64,000 nucleotides of DNA from Paenibacillus uliginis N3/975 (GCF_900177425.1 NZ_LT840184.1:264308-328307), one strand, 5' to 3'. Shown: positions 53,608-63,084, counted from the stretch's first letter. Numbers and translations: made by a program. Notes: generated from the sequence alone by a model not told the origin.

Positions 53608-53635
53608 TTGAACAAAAGGTATGATCTGATATAAT
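53608..53635 (+). promoter_or_regulatory. ychF promoter
   Basis: TTGAAC and TATAAT are 16 bp apart, 44 bp before the start codon. This shows ychF does not depend on read-through from lpxA. Confidence 0.7.
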
Positions 53636-53678
53636 TAGTAGGATTGTTTAGAGAAACCCATAAGGAGTTGTCACATAA

Positions 53679-54779
53679 ATGGCTTTAAAAGCAGGAATCG
53701 TCGGTCTGCCGAACGTCGGCAAATCCACATTGTTTAACGCAATTACACAGGCGGGGGCGGAATCAGCCAACTATCCGTTTTGTACAATTGACCCTAACGT
53801 TGGTGTCGTGGAAGTGCCGGACGAGCGGCTCGACAAGTTGACCGAACTGGTGCAGCCGAACAAAACTGTACCTACCGCATTCGAATTCGTGGATATTGCA
53901 GGTCTGGTCCGCGGCGCAAGTAAAGGAGAGGGTCTTGGGAACAAGTTCCTCGCTCATATCCGTGAAGTGGACGCGATCGTGCATGTGGTAAGATGCTTCG
54001 AGGATGAGAATATCACTCACGTAGACGGTAAGGTGAATCCGGTCAGTGACATTCAGACGATTAACCTGGAGCTGATTCTGGCTGACCTCGACAGCGTGGA
54101 GAAGCGAATTGAACGTACGAAGAAGAATATGAAGGGCGGCAACAAGACTTACGCACAGGAAGTCGAACTGCTGGAGCGCGTGAAGGAAGCTTTGTACAAT
54201 GATCAGCCTGCCCGCAGTGTGGAACTCAGCGATGAAGAGAAACTGATCATTCGTGACTTGCATCTGTTGACATTGAAGCCGGTTCTGTATGCGGCGAACT
54301 TGAGTGAGGACGGCGTGAACGAAGCGGACAGCAATCCGTACGTGCAACAGGTGAGAGATTTTGCTGCAGCCGAGAACGCTGCTGTCGTGCCGATCAGTGC
54401 TAAAGTGGAAGCTGAAATTGCCGAACTCGAAGGTGAAGATAAGGCTATGTTCCTTGAGGAACTGGGCCTTGAGGAATCCGGTCTGAATCGTCTGATCAAG
54501 GCTGCTTACAGCCTGCTTGGACTCTACACCTACTTTACGGCAGGGGTTCAAGAAGTTCGCGCATGGACGATCCGCAAAGGAACTAAAGCACCGCAGGCGG
54601 CAGGTGTCATTCATACTGACTTCGAGCGTGGATTTATCCGTGCAGAAGTGGTTTCCTATGATGACCTTCAAGCAGCCGGTTCGATGAACGGGGCGAAAGA
54701 GCGCGGCCAGCTGCGTCTGGAAGGTAAAGACTACACTGTAAAAGACGGCGATGTTATGCATTTCCGTTTCAATGTGTAA
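53679..54779 (+). CDS. ychF: Redox-regulated ATPase/GTPase YchF
   Basis: The 366-residue Obg-family P-loop protein has the G1 motif GLPNVGKSTLFNA and the switch region VDIAGLVRGASKGEGLGNKFL. The modified G4 position NLSE is the reason YchF proteins favour ATP over GTP. A coiled-coil insertion lies near 125-170, and a C-terminal TGS domain (VRAWTIRKGTKAPQAAGVIHTDFERGFIRAE) is clear. It binds ribosomes and affects stress tolerance in other bacteria. A GGAG ribosome site precedes the ATG. Confidence 0.95.
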   Translation: MALKAGIVGLPNVGKSTLFNAITQAGAESANYPFCTIDPNVGVVEVPDERLDKLTELVQPNKTVPTAFEFVDIAGLVRGASKGEGLGNKFLAHIREVDAIVHVVRCFEDENITHVDGKVNPVSDIQTINLELILADLDSVEKRIERTKKNMKGGNKTYAQEVELLERVKEALYNDQPARSVELSDEEKLIIRDLHLLTLKPVLYAANLSEDGVNEADSNPYVQQVRDFAAAENAAVVPISAKVEAEIAELEGEDKAMFLEELGLEESGLNRLIKAAYSLLGLYTYFTAGVQEVRAWTIRKGTKAPQAAGVIHTDFERGFIRAEVVSYDDLQAAGSMNGAKERGQLRLEGKDYTVKDGDVMHFRFNV

Positions 54780-54793
54780 TTAACAATGTATTG

Positions 54794-54843
54794 AAAAAGA
54801 CAGGGGTCTCTTTGTGGAGGCGCCTGTCTTTTTCATAGCCTTT
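54794..54843. terminator. Bidirectional terminator after ychF
   Basis: AAAAAGACAGG pairs with CCTGTCTTTTT. It sits between convergent ychF and the anti-sigma-like gene. Confidence 0.85.
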
Positions 54844-54844
54844 T

Positions 54845-55984
54845 TTATTTCAATGTTATCGGAAGAGTGATCTCCAAATCTGGAAGATACTCTATTTTTG
54901 GGATTCCATTTGAGTCTAGCTCGAATTGATTTCTATTTTCATTTTTATATAAATACTTATATGTCTTAATGGTTATTGATTTGGGGATTGATTCAAACGG
55001 TTCAAACCGGGAATCAGTTATCATAACATTGCCGTCTGTTGGATTCCATCCATTTGCATTAATTAATTTTAATTTATTGCCCTTTTCATCGAATATATCG
55101 TAGCCCAAAAGAGGAAGAGATGATGCAATCTCTAGATTTTTAGATAACTCAATACGTGTAGTTAGGCTGGTTGTAATCGGCGTAAATTCTACTTTATCCA
55201 ACTTCAAATTGATATTCTCATATTGACGACTTATTGATGGATTAAGAGCCAGATTATCCTTTGTATTCTTTTCAACTGGAATATCAATTTCAAATGGCTC
55301 CTGGATACCCAATACTGAAATTTTCAATGTTAAGTCAAATTTATCAGGAAATACATTTCCCCCTTGGTTATGTCGATCTGAAAATTGTATAATTGCACTA
55401 TTGTCTTCTATACTGGGAATAATATATGGATCAATAGAATTGCTTGTATTAGCAGGCGCATAAGAGTTGACTGGTTCTCCATTAATGAAAAGTTCTATGC
55501 TGCTAATTAGTTCCTGCATATTCTTATCTAAATATTTTTTCACCGAAGACTGATGCTCAATACCAATCGACACACGTGTGCCATCAAACATTACGACTGG
55601 CACATTTAGTTTCAAATTGTCATGAGAATCGCTTGAATTAACAGTTGTAACCAGACCCTTTTCATCTGCAGTTTTCAGACCAAGATCACCAGCAAATTTA
55701 AAGATTGAATTTATTCCGGGAATTTGTTTAATAGATGCTGCCATCGTTGGCGAAATAAATCCTGAACCCATTAAAATCAAAAACGCAGAAGCTACAGCTA
55801 TTATTGTTTTACCCGCTCTATTTTTATTGCGAGTGGCTATAACTCTGGAATTTGCTGCTTTACTGTTTACTTCAGCATATTTCTCCATAGTACGCTCAAC
55901 TAAATCTACTTCAATAGGTGTTTCTCTAATCAAACTTTGTAATTGATTAAAATCTTTATCCTCCAGTTTTATACGAGTGTTCAT
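54845..55984 (-). CDS. DUF4179 membrane protein, probable anti-sigma factor
   Basis: The 379-residue protein has a cytoplasmic N-terminus of about 55 residues and one membrane helix (AGKTIIAVASAFLILMGSGF). A large outside domain follows, beginning with SPTMAASIKQIPGINSIFKFAGD, the hallmark of DUF4179 proteins. These proteins are usually encoded right after an ECF sigma factor, and this gene overlaps the sigma gene by 29 bp. It is likely to hold the sigma factor at the membrane until a surface signal. The region is AT-rich relative to prfA and ychF. Confidence 0.8.
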   Translation of the reverse strand: MNTRIKLEDKDFNQLQSLIRETPIEVDLVERTMEKYAEVNSKAANSRVIATRNKNRAGKTIIAVASAFLILMGSGFISPTMAASIKQIPGINSIFKFAGDLGLKTADEKGLVTTVNSSDSHDNLKLNVPVVMFDGTRVSIGIEHQSSVKKYLDKNMQELISSIELFINGEPVNSYAPANTSNSIDPYIIPSIEDNSAIIQFSDRHNQGGNVFPDKFDLTLKISVLGIQEPFEIDIPVEKNTKDNLALNPSISRQYENINLKLDKVEFTPITTSLTTRIELSKNLEIASSLPLLGYDIFDEKGNKLKLINANGWNPTDGNVMITDSRFEPFESIPKSITIKTYKYLYKNENRNQFELDSNGIPKIEYLPDLEITLPITLK

Positions 55985-56525
55985 AGATTTTTCCTCCTTC
56001 TATTTTTTGCTGAATCAATTTTTTTCGAATTCGTTCATATTTTTTTCGAATGGTAGTGGGTTTAATGTCCATAATCGAAGCTATTTCGTCATAGCTATAT
56101 TCCTCAAGAGAACGAAGTAAAAGAATTTGCCTTTCTTCCATATTTAGATTGTCTAATAAATCATGGATCAGATCGGTATATTCATTTTCCATCTTGTAGT
56201 CATTATTTATCTCGTATTGCATTAAGGATTTATAACGTTTGCTTCTTATCTTAAGTAGATCTGTACAATGATTTCGCGCTATTGTATAAAGCCAAGCTGA
56301 AAAAGAGACATTGTAAGAAAAACGCGTTATATTCTCCAACCCTTTAATAAAAATATCTTGAGCAGCATCCTCAGCCTCTTCATGACTTTTAAGTAAATAA
56401 TAGCAATATAAAAAAATACGTTTTTGAAAGCGACTTATAATATAAGCGTAAGATGGAATATCCCCTAACTTTATTCTCTCCAGTACGGACATTAATTCGC
56501 TATCATCCATATTTGATTGATTCAT
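55956..56525 (-). CDS. ECF-type RNA polymerase sigma factor
   Basis: I start at the ATG at 56525, behind AAAGGGGGG, giving 189 residues. Region 2 is visible as AEDAAQDIFIKGLENITRF...FSAWLYTIARNHCTDLLK near residues 52-92. Region 4 is visible as NLEMEERQ-like LNMEERQILLLRSLEEYSYDEIASIMDIKPTTIRKKYERIRKKL near 125-170. It lacks region 1 and most of region 3, so it is an extracytoplasmic-function sigma. It overlaps the DUF4179 gene by 29 bp and the two form a sigma/anti-sigma unit. Confidence 0.9.
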   Translation of the reverse strand: MNQSNMDDSELMSVLERIKLGDIPSYAYIISRFQKRIFLYCYYLLKSHEEAEDAAQDIFIKGLENITRFSYNVSFSAWLYTIARNHCTDLLKIRSKRYKSLMQYEINNDYKMENEYTDLIHDLLDNLNMEERQILLLRSLEEYSYDEIASIMDIKPTTIRKKYERIRKKLIQQKIEGGKIYEHSYKTGG

Positions 56526-56804
56526 CTTTATCCCCCCTTTCAAAATATACAACTGAAAAACATGGGCTTTTGTGACAAAGGAGAAAATTCCTTTTCGTTC
56601 ATACCTTCTATTTCAAGGAAAAAGATATTTCCATCTATATGCTAAACTGGGTATCTCCCTTCTAGTCAAATCAGTTGATTCATGTTAAAATAAAAAGTCG
56701 TTTGTTACTGCTGTATTACGGTTTATGCAATGACCTTTGTTAATAAATGACGTGCTTTTGTTTAAACATAATTAGGAAATATATATGTAGAGAGGTGAAT
56801 TCCC

Positions 56805-57872
56805 TTGTTGGACCGATTGCAATCCCTTGCGGACCGTTATGAAAAGTTAAGCGAGCTGCTCTGCGATCCCGATGTTGCAAACGACTCGAAAAAGTTGAGG
56901 GATTATTCCAAAGAACAATCCGATTTGCAGCCTGCTTACGAGGCCTTTGTTGAATATAAAAATGTGATTGACGAGCTTGACGCTGCCAAGACGATGCAGG
57001 GCGAAAAGCTGGATGATGAGATGCGTGAAATGGTGAAGATGGAAATCGACGAACTTAGCGCACGTCAGCAGACACTTGAAGAGACGATCCGCGTTCTGCT
57101 TCTGCCGAAGGACCCGAATGACGATAAGAACGTTATTGTCGAAATTCGCGGAGCGGCAGGTGGTGATGAGGCGGCACTGTTCGCTTCGGATCTATACCGG
57201 ATGTACACCCGTTATGCGGATACCCAAGGCTGGAAGGTTGAGTTAATGGACGTCAACTCGAATGATCTCGGCGGATTTAAGGAAGTTATCTTCTTGATCA
57301 ACGGCCGCGGTGCTTACAGCAAAATGAAGTTTGAAAGCGGAGCACACCGGGTACAACGTATTCCGACAACGGAATCGGGCGGCCGCATTCATACGTCCAC
57401 CTCGACAGTTGCGGTTATGCCGGAAGCTGAAGAAGTGGATATCGAAATCCATGATAAAGATATTCGTGTGGATACATTCTGTTCCAGCGGTGCAGGCGGA
57501 CAATCCGTTAACACGACGAAATCTGCGGTACGTGTCACGCACGTTCCAACAGGTATCGTTGCGACATGTCAGGACGGAAAGTCACAGAACTCCAACAAAG
57601 ATAAGGCGCTGCAGGTACTTCGTACCCGTATCTATGATATGATGCGTCAGGAAGAAGAAGCAAAATATTCCGGCGAGCGTAAGAGCAAGGTAGGTACTGG
57701 CGATCGCAGTGAGCGGATCCGTACGTACAACTTCCCGCAAAGCCGTGTGACGGATCACCGGATCGGCTTGACTTTGCACAAGCTGGATCAGGTGATGAAC
57801 GGAGAAATTGAGGAAATCGTTTCAGCCTTGACCCTTGCGGAGCAAGCAGAAATGATGGATAGAGGAGAATAA
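56805..57872 (+). CDS. prfA: Peptide chain release factor 1
   Basis: The 355-residue protein starts at TTG (56805 or the next TTG at 56808) after AGAGGTGAA. It has the class I release factor plan. The stop-codon recognition tripeptide is P-T-T in RIPTTESGGR, equivalent to the PxT of RF1 that reads UAA and UAG. The catalytic GGQ lies in SSGAGGQSVNTTKS near residue 230. It is followed after 4 bp by prmC, which methylates the GGQ glutamine, the usual pairing. Confidence 0.96.
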   Translation: MLDRLQSLADRYEKLSELLCDPDVANDSKKLRDYSKEQSDLQPAYEAFVEYKNVIDELDAAKTMQGEKLDDEMREMVKMEIDELSARQQTLEETIRVLLLPKDPNDDKNVIVEIRGAAGGDEAALFASDLYRMYTRYADTQGWKVELMDVNSNDLGGFKEVIFLINGRGAYSKMKFESGAHRVQRIPTTESGGRIHTSTSTVAVMPEAEEVDIEIHDKDIRVDTFCSSGAGGQSVNTTKSAVRVTHVPTGIVATCQDGKSQNSNKDKALQVLRTRIYDMMRQEEEAKYSGERKSKVGTGDRSERIRTYNFPQSRVTDHRIGLTLHKLDQVMNGEIEEIVSALTLAEQAEMMDRGE

Positions 57873-57876
57873 CGCT

Positions 57877-58752
57877 TTGGAGCGGAAATTATTCGTATCG
57901 ACGCCGGAGCGCAGCATAAGAGAAGCCTATATAGAGGCTTCTTCTTTTTTAGAAAACTGCGGCGTACTGGAGCCGCAGCGTAATGCCCAGTTGCTGCTGG
58001 AGTTTGTGCTTAGGTTGACCGGTACAGCCTACTATATGGCGCTGCCGGAAATCTTCCCAGAGGAGCGGCGCACAGCATGGGAAGAGGCCGTTAACCAAAA
58101 GGGAGACGGTGTGCCTGCGCAGTATATAATCGGAGAGCAGGAGTTTTATGGTCTTCCCTTTGAGGTGACATCGGCCGTACTCATTCCACGTCCGGAAACA
58201 GAGCTGCTGGTAGAGGCCGTGCTGAAGCATGCCGACATGGCATCCAGGCTTACGGTCTTGGATATCGGTACCGGGAGCGGCGCCATTGGTGTGAGCTTGG
58301 CGCTGAAATCGCCCAAGTGGCAGGTACTTGCTAGCGATATTTCTCCGGAAGCACTTCAGGTGGCCGAGCGTAATGCGAAGCGATTAGGTGCGATTGTAGA
58401 ATTTCGCCAAGGGAATCTGTTGGAGCCGTTTGCTGGTCTTGCACCCGATATTTTGGTGTCCAACCCACCTTATATTCCGGCGGAGGATATTGAAGAGCTG
58501 CAGCCGGAAGTTCGGGATCACGAGCCGCGCACCGCACTTGACGGCGGTGAGGATGGCTTAAATCCTTACCGGATTATGATGGAACAGCTGCCTCTATTGG
58601 CATCAACGCCGCGCATCATTGCCTTTGAGCTTGGCATGGGCCAGGCGGAAGATGTGGCAGACCTGCTGCGTTCGACAGGATATTGGAACCGTATCATTAC
58701 GGTCCCGGACCTTGCTGGTATTGATAGACATGTATTGGGAATTTCGCTGTAA
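57877..58752 (+). CDS. prmC: Release factor glutamine methyltransferase
   Basis: The 291-residue enzyme has the N-terminal helical domain of PrmC (residues 1-80). A class I SAM-methyltransferase domain follows with VLDIGTGSGAIGVSLAL near residue 127 and the substrate motif NPPYI near 193. It methylates the GGQ glutamine of release factors. It begins at a TTG 4 bp after prfA, with GGAGAATAACGC as its ribosome site. Confidence 0.94.
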   Translation: MERKLFVSTPERSIREAYIEASSFLENCGVLEPQRNAQLLLEFVLRLTGTAYYMALPEIFPEERRTAWEEAVNQKGDGVPAQYIIGEQEFYGLPFEVTSAVLIPRPETELLVEAVLKHADMASRLTVLDIGTGSGAIGVSLALKSPKWQVLASDISPEALQVAERNAKRLGAIVEFRQGNLLEPFAGLAPDILVSNPPYIPAEDIEELQPEVRDHEPRTALDGGEDGLNPYRIMMEQLPLLASTPRIIAFELGMGQAEDVADLLRSTGYWNRIITVPDLAGIDRHVLGISL

Positions 58753-58852
58753 TTGTCATTCGGCCCTTTTTTTCTTACAATAGTAAGTATGAATGTTAAA
58801 TTGCCTTCAGGGCGCAGGTGGAGCGTGAAGCTCCGGCACAGGGGGACCGAAG

Positions 58853-60037
58853 ATGCTTCAAAAGATTAAAAAGATTGATTTTGTTATAGTGGCTGTATTG
58901 GTCATGTTGATGATTATTAGTATTACGTCGATATACAGTGTTACCAAGGGAGATGTGAAATTTGATGGCTCCCATGTCAAGATGATTCTATATTATATAG
59001 TAGGTTTTATTGCCTTTTTTGGAATGAGCTTACTGGATTTTCGTTTTCTAATGAAATATGCGTGGTATATTTATTTTGGTGGTTTAGCACTGCTACTGTT
59101 TGTCATGTTTTTCGGGGCAACCATAAACGGTTCGCAGGGCTGGATCTCGCTTGGTTTCGCCAGCTTGCAACCGGCCGAGATGTTCAAGCTTGTTTTGATT
59201 ATTATTCTCACGTACGCACTAGTTCGCAAAAACAAGCCCCGACTGTCCTTTATCCAGGACGTGATCCCGGTTGGCCTGCTTGCGTTCATTCCATTCGTGC
59301 TCGTCATGGGAATAAACGACCTCGGGAATGCGCTCAGTTATGTCATTATTTTGTTGGGATTGCTTTGGATTGGCAACGTCAAATTTTCTCATGCTTTGAT
59401 CGGGCTGGTTCTGGTAGGCGGCATAGCTGTAGGTGGTGCTATGGCCTATGTCCATTATCACGATGAGATTAAGGAATCCCTCGGCACGGGTTCACGCGCC
59501 CACTGGATGGAACGGATAGATCCTTGGCTGGTACCGGAGAAGGCTACAGCCAAGGCAAGCTGGCATACCCATAATGCCAAGCTAGCTATAGCATCCGGCG
59601 GCATGGGCGGAAAAGGCTTTATGGAGGGAACGTCGGTGCAGTCGGGTCGCGTGCCTTACACGTATTCAGATTCCATCTTTGTGCAGATCGCGGAGGAATA
59701 CGGATTTATCGGTTCTTCTGTGCTGCTGCTTTTGTATTTTGTTTTGATTCACCGGATGATTCTGATCTCACTGGAGTGCCGGGAACGTGCGGGTCCATTT
59801 TTGATCGTCGGCATTATATCGATGTTCTTATACCAGATCTTTGAGAACATCGGTATGTTTATTGGTCTTATGCCGCTGACGGGAATTACGCTGCCGTTTA
59901 TCAGTTTCGGGGGAACGTCACTCGTCATCAGCATGGCCAGTATGGGTGTGGCAATGAGTGTGAAGCTGCATGGACGGGAGATTGATGAAGATCTGCCGGA
60001 GCCGAGCACGCATCGGACAGTTGCCAAGCAAAGCTAG
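58853..60037 (+). CDS. FtsW/RodA/SpoVE family peptidoglycan polymerase (RodA-like)
   Basis: The 394-residue SEDS protein has ten predicted membrane helices. It carries the conserved segment INGSQGWISLGFASLQPAEMFKL near residues 85-107 and the late signature LPLTGITLPFISFGGTSL near residues 342-360. These proteins polymerise glycan strands with a partner penicillin-binding protein. Which of the three subfamilies it is cannot be fixed by eye. Length and its lone position favour RodA or SpoVE. In B. subtilis this position (ywkF region) is different, so the placement is a genus-specific arrangement. A terminator-like hairpin follows at 60092. Confidence 0.85.
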   Translation: MLQKIKKIDFVIVAVLVMLMIISITSIYSVTKGDVKFDGSHVKMILYYIVGFIAFFGMSLLDFRFLMKYAWYIYFGGLALLLFVMFFGATINGSQGWISLGFASLQPAEMFKLVLIIILTYALVRKNKPRLSFIQDVIPVGLLAFIPFVLVMGINDLGNALSYVIILLGLLWIGNVKFSHALIGLVLVGGIAVGGAMAYVHYHDEIKESLGTGSRAHWMERIDPWLVPEKATAKASWHTHNAKLAIASGGMGGKGFMEGTSVQSGRVPYTYSDSIFVQIAEEYGFIGSSVLLLLYFVLIHRMILISLECRERAGPFLIVGIISMFLYQIFENIGMFIGLMPLTGITLPFISFGGTSLVISMASMGVAMSVKLHGREIDEDLPEPSTHRTVAKQS

Positions 60038-60091
60038 AACCAGTTAAATAGAAAATATATGAATTTCAGTACACTCTGGTACTCTAATGAT

Positions 60092-60112
60092 TAAGCCCTT
60101 CGGGGCTTTTTT
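60092..60112 (+). terminator. Terminator after the SEDS gene
   Basis: AAGCCC-TTCG-GGGCTT is a stable tetraloop hairpin followed by TTTTT. It lies in frame with a longer upstream reading of spoIIR and argues against that longer start. Confidence 0.85.
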
Positions 60113-60157
60113 GTTTGTTTTCTATTCTATCTTTTTAATAAAAATGCTAGATTGCAC

Positions 60158-60186
60158 GTTTATCTCTCTCTCAGCCGGACATACTG
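60158..60186 (+). promoter_or_regulatory. Putative sigma-F promoter of spoIIR
   Basis: GTTTA (60158-60162) matches the sigma-F -35 consensus GYWTA. GGACATACTG (60177-60186) matches the -10 consensus GGNRANANTR at all but one position, with a 14-bp spacer. spoIIR is a sigma-F gene in Bacillus. Confidence 0.55.
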
Positions 60187-60224
60187 ATAGACATCATAGA
60201 TTATCAGGAGAGGCGGCTAGCATA

Positions 60225-60920
60225 ATGAGAAAACATAGCGAGACACTCCGTATTATTGTAAAACAAATGATCATGCTCTTATCCATATTGTTTATGGTTG
60301 TGATGGCTTGGGAAGGACAACGGATTGACGCGGCAGTTGCGGGAGGCCCGATTCCGGAAGAATCGATCCGGCTTCGTATTTTGGCTAACTCGGACAATCC
60401 GTCTGATCAGCTCGTCAAGCGTGAAATTCGTGATGCTGTTGTAGCTCAAATGCAGAGATGGGTTTTAGAATTGGACAATCCGCAAAGCCTGGAGGAAGCA
60501 AGAGAGTTAACACGGAATCATCTGCCAGAAATTGAGCGGTTGGTTGGGGAAGAGCTATCCAAGCGTGGAATCACTTATGCTTATGATGTGAATTTGGGAA
60601 CCGTGCCGTTCCCGACAAAGCTTTACGGTGGAACTGTGTATCCTGCGGGGGAATATGAAGCTGTCCGGATTACACTGGGTGAAGGCAAAGGCCAGAACTG
60701 GTGGTGTGTGCTTTTCCCGCCGCTTTGCTTCATTGATGCAGGCAGTGGCGATGCGGCTGCCCAGCCCGTAGACAACGCAGTAAGAACGGCTTCAGTGCAA
60801 GCCGACGACAAGAATGCTTCGGAGGAACGGGGCAATGCTGCTTCAAGTGAGCCTGAGGTGCGGTTTTTCCTATTCGACTTCTTCATCAGTTTGTGGGATT
60901 GGATTGTCGGGTTGTTCTAG
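60225..60920 (+). CDS. spoIIR: Stage II sporulation protein R
   Basis: The 231-residue protein starts at the ATG at 60225 after AGGAGAGGCGG. This length matches B. subtilis SpoIIR (224). A membrane or export segment at residues 11-30 is followed by the SpoIIR core (SIRLRILANSDNPSDQLVKREIRDAVV) and the conserved YGGTVYPAGEYEAVRITLGEGKGQNWWCVLFPPLCF segment. The forespore secretes SpoIIR into the intermembrane space, where it triggers processing of pro-sigma-E. This gene shows that the organism sporulates. Confidence 0.94.
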   Translation: MRKHSETLRIIVKQMIMLLSILFMVVMAWEGQRIDAAVAGGPIPEESIRLRILANSDNPSDQLVKREIRDAVVAQMQRWVLELDNPQSLEEARELTRNHLPEIERLVGEELSKRGITYAYDVNLGTVPFPTKLYGGTVYPAGEYEAVRITLGEGKGQNWWCVLFPPLCFIDAGSGDAAAQPVDNAVRTASVQADDKNASEERGNAASSEPEVRFFLFDFFISLWDWIVGLF

Positions 60921-61141
60921 GCTGCTGGTCAATTCTTCATCGTCATTGGTAGCGAAATATGATACAATTTCAAGCAGAAGAGTGCTTTCTCTTTAGCGAA
61001 GGGGCCGCCATGAGGCTGCCGGGGCTGGAGGTTACAAGCGCTTTTTCTTTTGGATAAATGGTGATAGCAATCCATTCTGGCTTGGTGTTTGAGCATGCTG
61101 CCGAGCTAGGTGATCTATAATAAAGAAAGCTTGGGATAATA

Positions 61142-62374
61142 ATGGAACGAAAAGAGAACGGGAATCTGGAACAGGGCCTTCACGCCGGGGGTAAGGTTAC
61201 GAAACTGTGGCGGGTGTGCGTCGATCATGAAGCCGGAGCAGCAGCTTCTGCTACCGTACAACCACTGGTCGGCGGCGCAGATCATGAGCAGGCGGGATTT
61301 CCCTTATGGGCTTTGGGATCAGATGATGCCATAGCTCTAAATGAGGCTGGTGCGGTGCTTGCGGGCGGAGGGACTGTAGCTTTTCCAACGGAAACGGTAT
61401 ATGGTCTCGGTGCGGATGCCCGAAATACAGCTGCGGTGGAACAGATTTTTGCTGCAAAAGGGCGCCCTTCCGATAATCCGCTTATTGTGCATATTTCTGA
61501 TACGTCTCAGTTGGACGAGCTCGTGCTGGGAGTGAATGATACGGAGCGGCGGTTGATGGAGGCTTTTTGGCCGGGACCGTTAACACTGGTCCTGCCGGTG
61601 AAGCCCGGCGCGGTATCTCCGCGCGTGACGGCTGGACTAGATACGGTTGCGGTCCGCATGCCGGATCACAGGGTGGCGCTGGCACTGATCAGCGCCGCAG
61701 ACTGTCCGGTTGCTGCGCCAAGCGCAAACCGTTCAGGCCGGCCAAGCCCTACGCTGGCTGGCCATGTGTTTGAGGATCTGGCCGGTGCCATCGACGGCAT
61801 TCTCGACGGCGGCCCCGCGGGGGTCGGCGTCGAGTCGACGGTCGTCCAGGCTGGCCAGGACGGTACTGTGACGGTGCTGCGCCCCGGCGGCGTCACGGAA
61901 GAGCAGCTTGCCGCGCTCGCGGCAAGCGTGCAGCGCGACCCGGCGCTTGCGCGCGCCGGGAGCGCAGACAGCCCGGCGCCACGCTCGCCGGGCATGAAGT
62001 ACACGCACTACGCACCCAAGGGTGCCCTGTGCATCGTCCAGGGGCGGACGGCTGATGCCGTGTCCGCCAAGATCCAGGCCGAGCTTGACGCCGCCGGAGC
62101 GCGCGGGGAGACGACCGGTGTGCTGTCGTTCGACGAGCACATCGGTCGCTACCGCGCGGACGTTGCCGTCTCGCTCGGCAGCCTGGCCGCACCGGAGGAA
62201 GCGGCACACCGGCTCTACGCCGGGCTGCGCCAATTCGATGAAGCAGGCGCGACCTTTATCCTGGCAGAATCCTGCCCGGATAAAGGTCTTGGCGCCGCGG
62301 TGATGAACCGGCTGCTGAAGGCGGCGGGTCATCATATTATATTTGCGTCCGATGATGGGCTTGCCTCAGATTAG
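61142..62374 (+). CDS. ywlC: Threonylcarbamoyl-AMP synthase (Sua5/YwlC)
   Basis: The 410-residue protein carries the TsaC/Sua5 domain from about residue 80 (GTVAFPTETVYGLGADARN, KGRPSDNPLIVHI, RMPDHRVALALI) and a C-terminal Sua5 domain from about 285 (PGMKYTHYAPKGAL). It makes threonylcarbamoyl-AMP from threonine, bicarbonate and ATP for the t6A tRNA modification. It is about 60 residues longer than B. subtilis YwlC. The extra sequence is N-terminal, so a later start is possible, though no better ribosome site is seen. The 3' half is strikingly GC-rich (46 of 60 bases at 61801-61860). B. subtilis keeps the same neighbourhood, spoIIR ... ywlC-ywlD-ywlE. Confidence 0.92.
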   Translation: MERKENGNLEQGLHAGGKVTKLWRVCVDHEAGAAASATVQPLVGGADHEQAGFPLWALGSDDAIALNEAGAVLAGGGTVAFPTETVYGLGADARNTAAVEQIFAAKGRPSDNPLIVHISDTSQLDELVLGVNDTERRLMEAFWPGPLTLVLPVKPGAVSPRVTAGLDTVAVRMPDHRVALALISAADCPVAAPSANRSGRPSPTLAGHVFEDLAGAIDGILDGGPAGVGVESTVVQAGQDGTVTVLRPGGVTEEQLAALAASVQRDPALARAGSADSPAPRSPGMKYTHYAPKGALCIVQGRTADAVSAKIQAELDAAGARGETTGVLSFDEHIGRYRADVAVSLGSLAAPEEAAHRLYAGLRQFDEAGATFILAESCPDKGLGAAVMNRLLKAAGHHIIFASDDGLASD

Positions 62375-62478
62375 GCGAGCGCGACACAGGCATGAATCCG
62401 TCCACAAGGGTTTTAGGCATCATTCCCCCCTTGTCCGCATATGGTGTACAAGACCATAGGGACTTGGGGGAAAAAGGC

Positions 62479-63039
62479 ATGTTGGAAACGTCTGTCCAGT
62501 TAGGGCAACTCGCGACGATCCTGATTATGGCCGTGGCGCTGGGCTTGGATGCATTTTCACTCGGTATCGGTGTTGGAATGAGAGGCATCCGCCTGAAACA
62601 TGTCCTGATCATCAGCCTGCTGATCGCCTTATTCCACACGCTGATGCCGCTGCTCGGTTTGTTTGCTGGTCGTTATGTTGGCGTTTTGCTCGGACAAGTT
62701 ACGGGGCTCGCTGCAGGAGGCCTGCTTGTGCTGCTGGGGGGACATATGATCTGGAACTCTTTTCGCAAAGAGGAAGGTCGGCCGGTGAATCACACCACGC
62801 TGCTCGGAATGCTTCTGTTTTCGCTTAGTGTCAGTATCGACTCTTTTTCGGTAGGGGTTTCGCTTGGCATGTTCGTGAATGATACGGCGATCATTGTAAC
62901 TTCTTTCGGCGTGATCGGAGGCTTAATGTCGATTTTCGGACTGATGCTCGGCCGGAAGGCGGGTAGCAGACTCGGTGAATATGGAGAAATGACCGGCGGT
63001 GTCATTTTGCTGGCATTTGGTTTGATGTTTATATTTTGA
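62479..63039 (+). CDS. mntP: MntP family manganese efflux pump (YwlD position)
   Basis: Starting at the ATG at 62479 (after GGGGGAAAAAGG) gives 186 residues with six membrane helices. The family pattern is ALGLDAFSLGIGVGMRG near residues 18-34 and SLSVSIDSFSVGVSLG in the second half, each with the aspartate that binds Mn2+. MntP pumps export manganese. It lies between ywlC and ywlE as ywlD does in B. subtilis. No yybP-ykoY riboswitch is seen upstream. Confidence 0.88.
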   Translation: MLETSVQLGQLATILIMAVALGLDAFSLGIGVGMRGIRLKHVLIISLLIALFHTLMPLLGLFAGRYVGVLLGQVTGLAAGGLLVLLGGHMIWNSFRKEEGRPVNHTTLLGMLLFSLSVSIDSFSVGVSLGMFVNDTAIIVTSFGVIGGLMSIFGLMLGRKAGSRLGEYGEMTGGVILLAFGLMFIF

Positions 63040-63084
63040 TACAATGACGGCAGTAAAAGATACACTTTCGGGGAGGTGGAGACC

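Noticed and set aside
54845..56525. RsgI-type carbohydrate-sensing anti-sigma system
   Set aside because: The outside domain shows DUF4179 features, not a carbohydrate-binding module, so no sugar-sensing claim is made.
60087..60224. Longer N-terminus for SpoIIR from the ATG at 60087
   Set aside because: That reading runs through a terminator hairpin and the sigma-F-like promoter, and the shorter form matches the family length.
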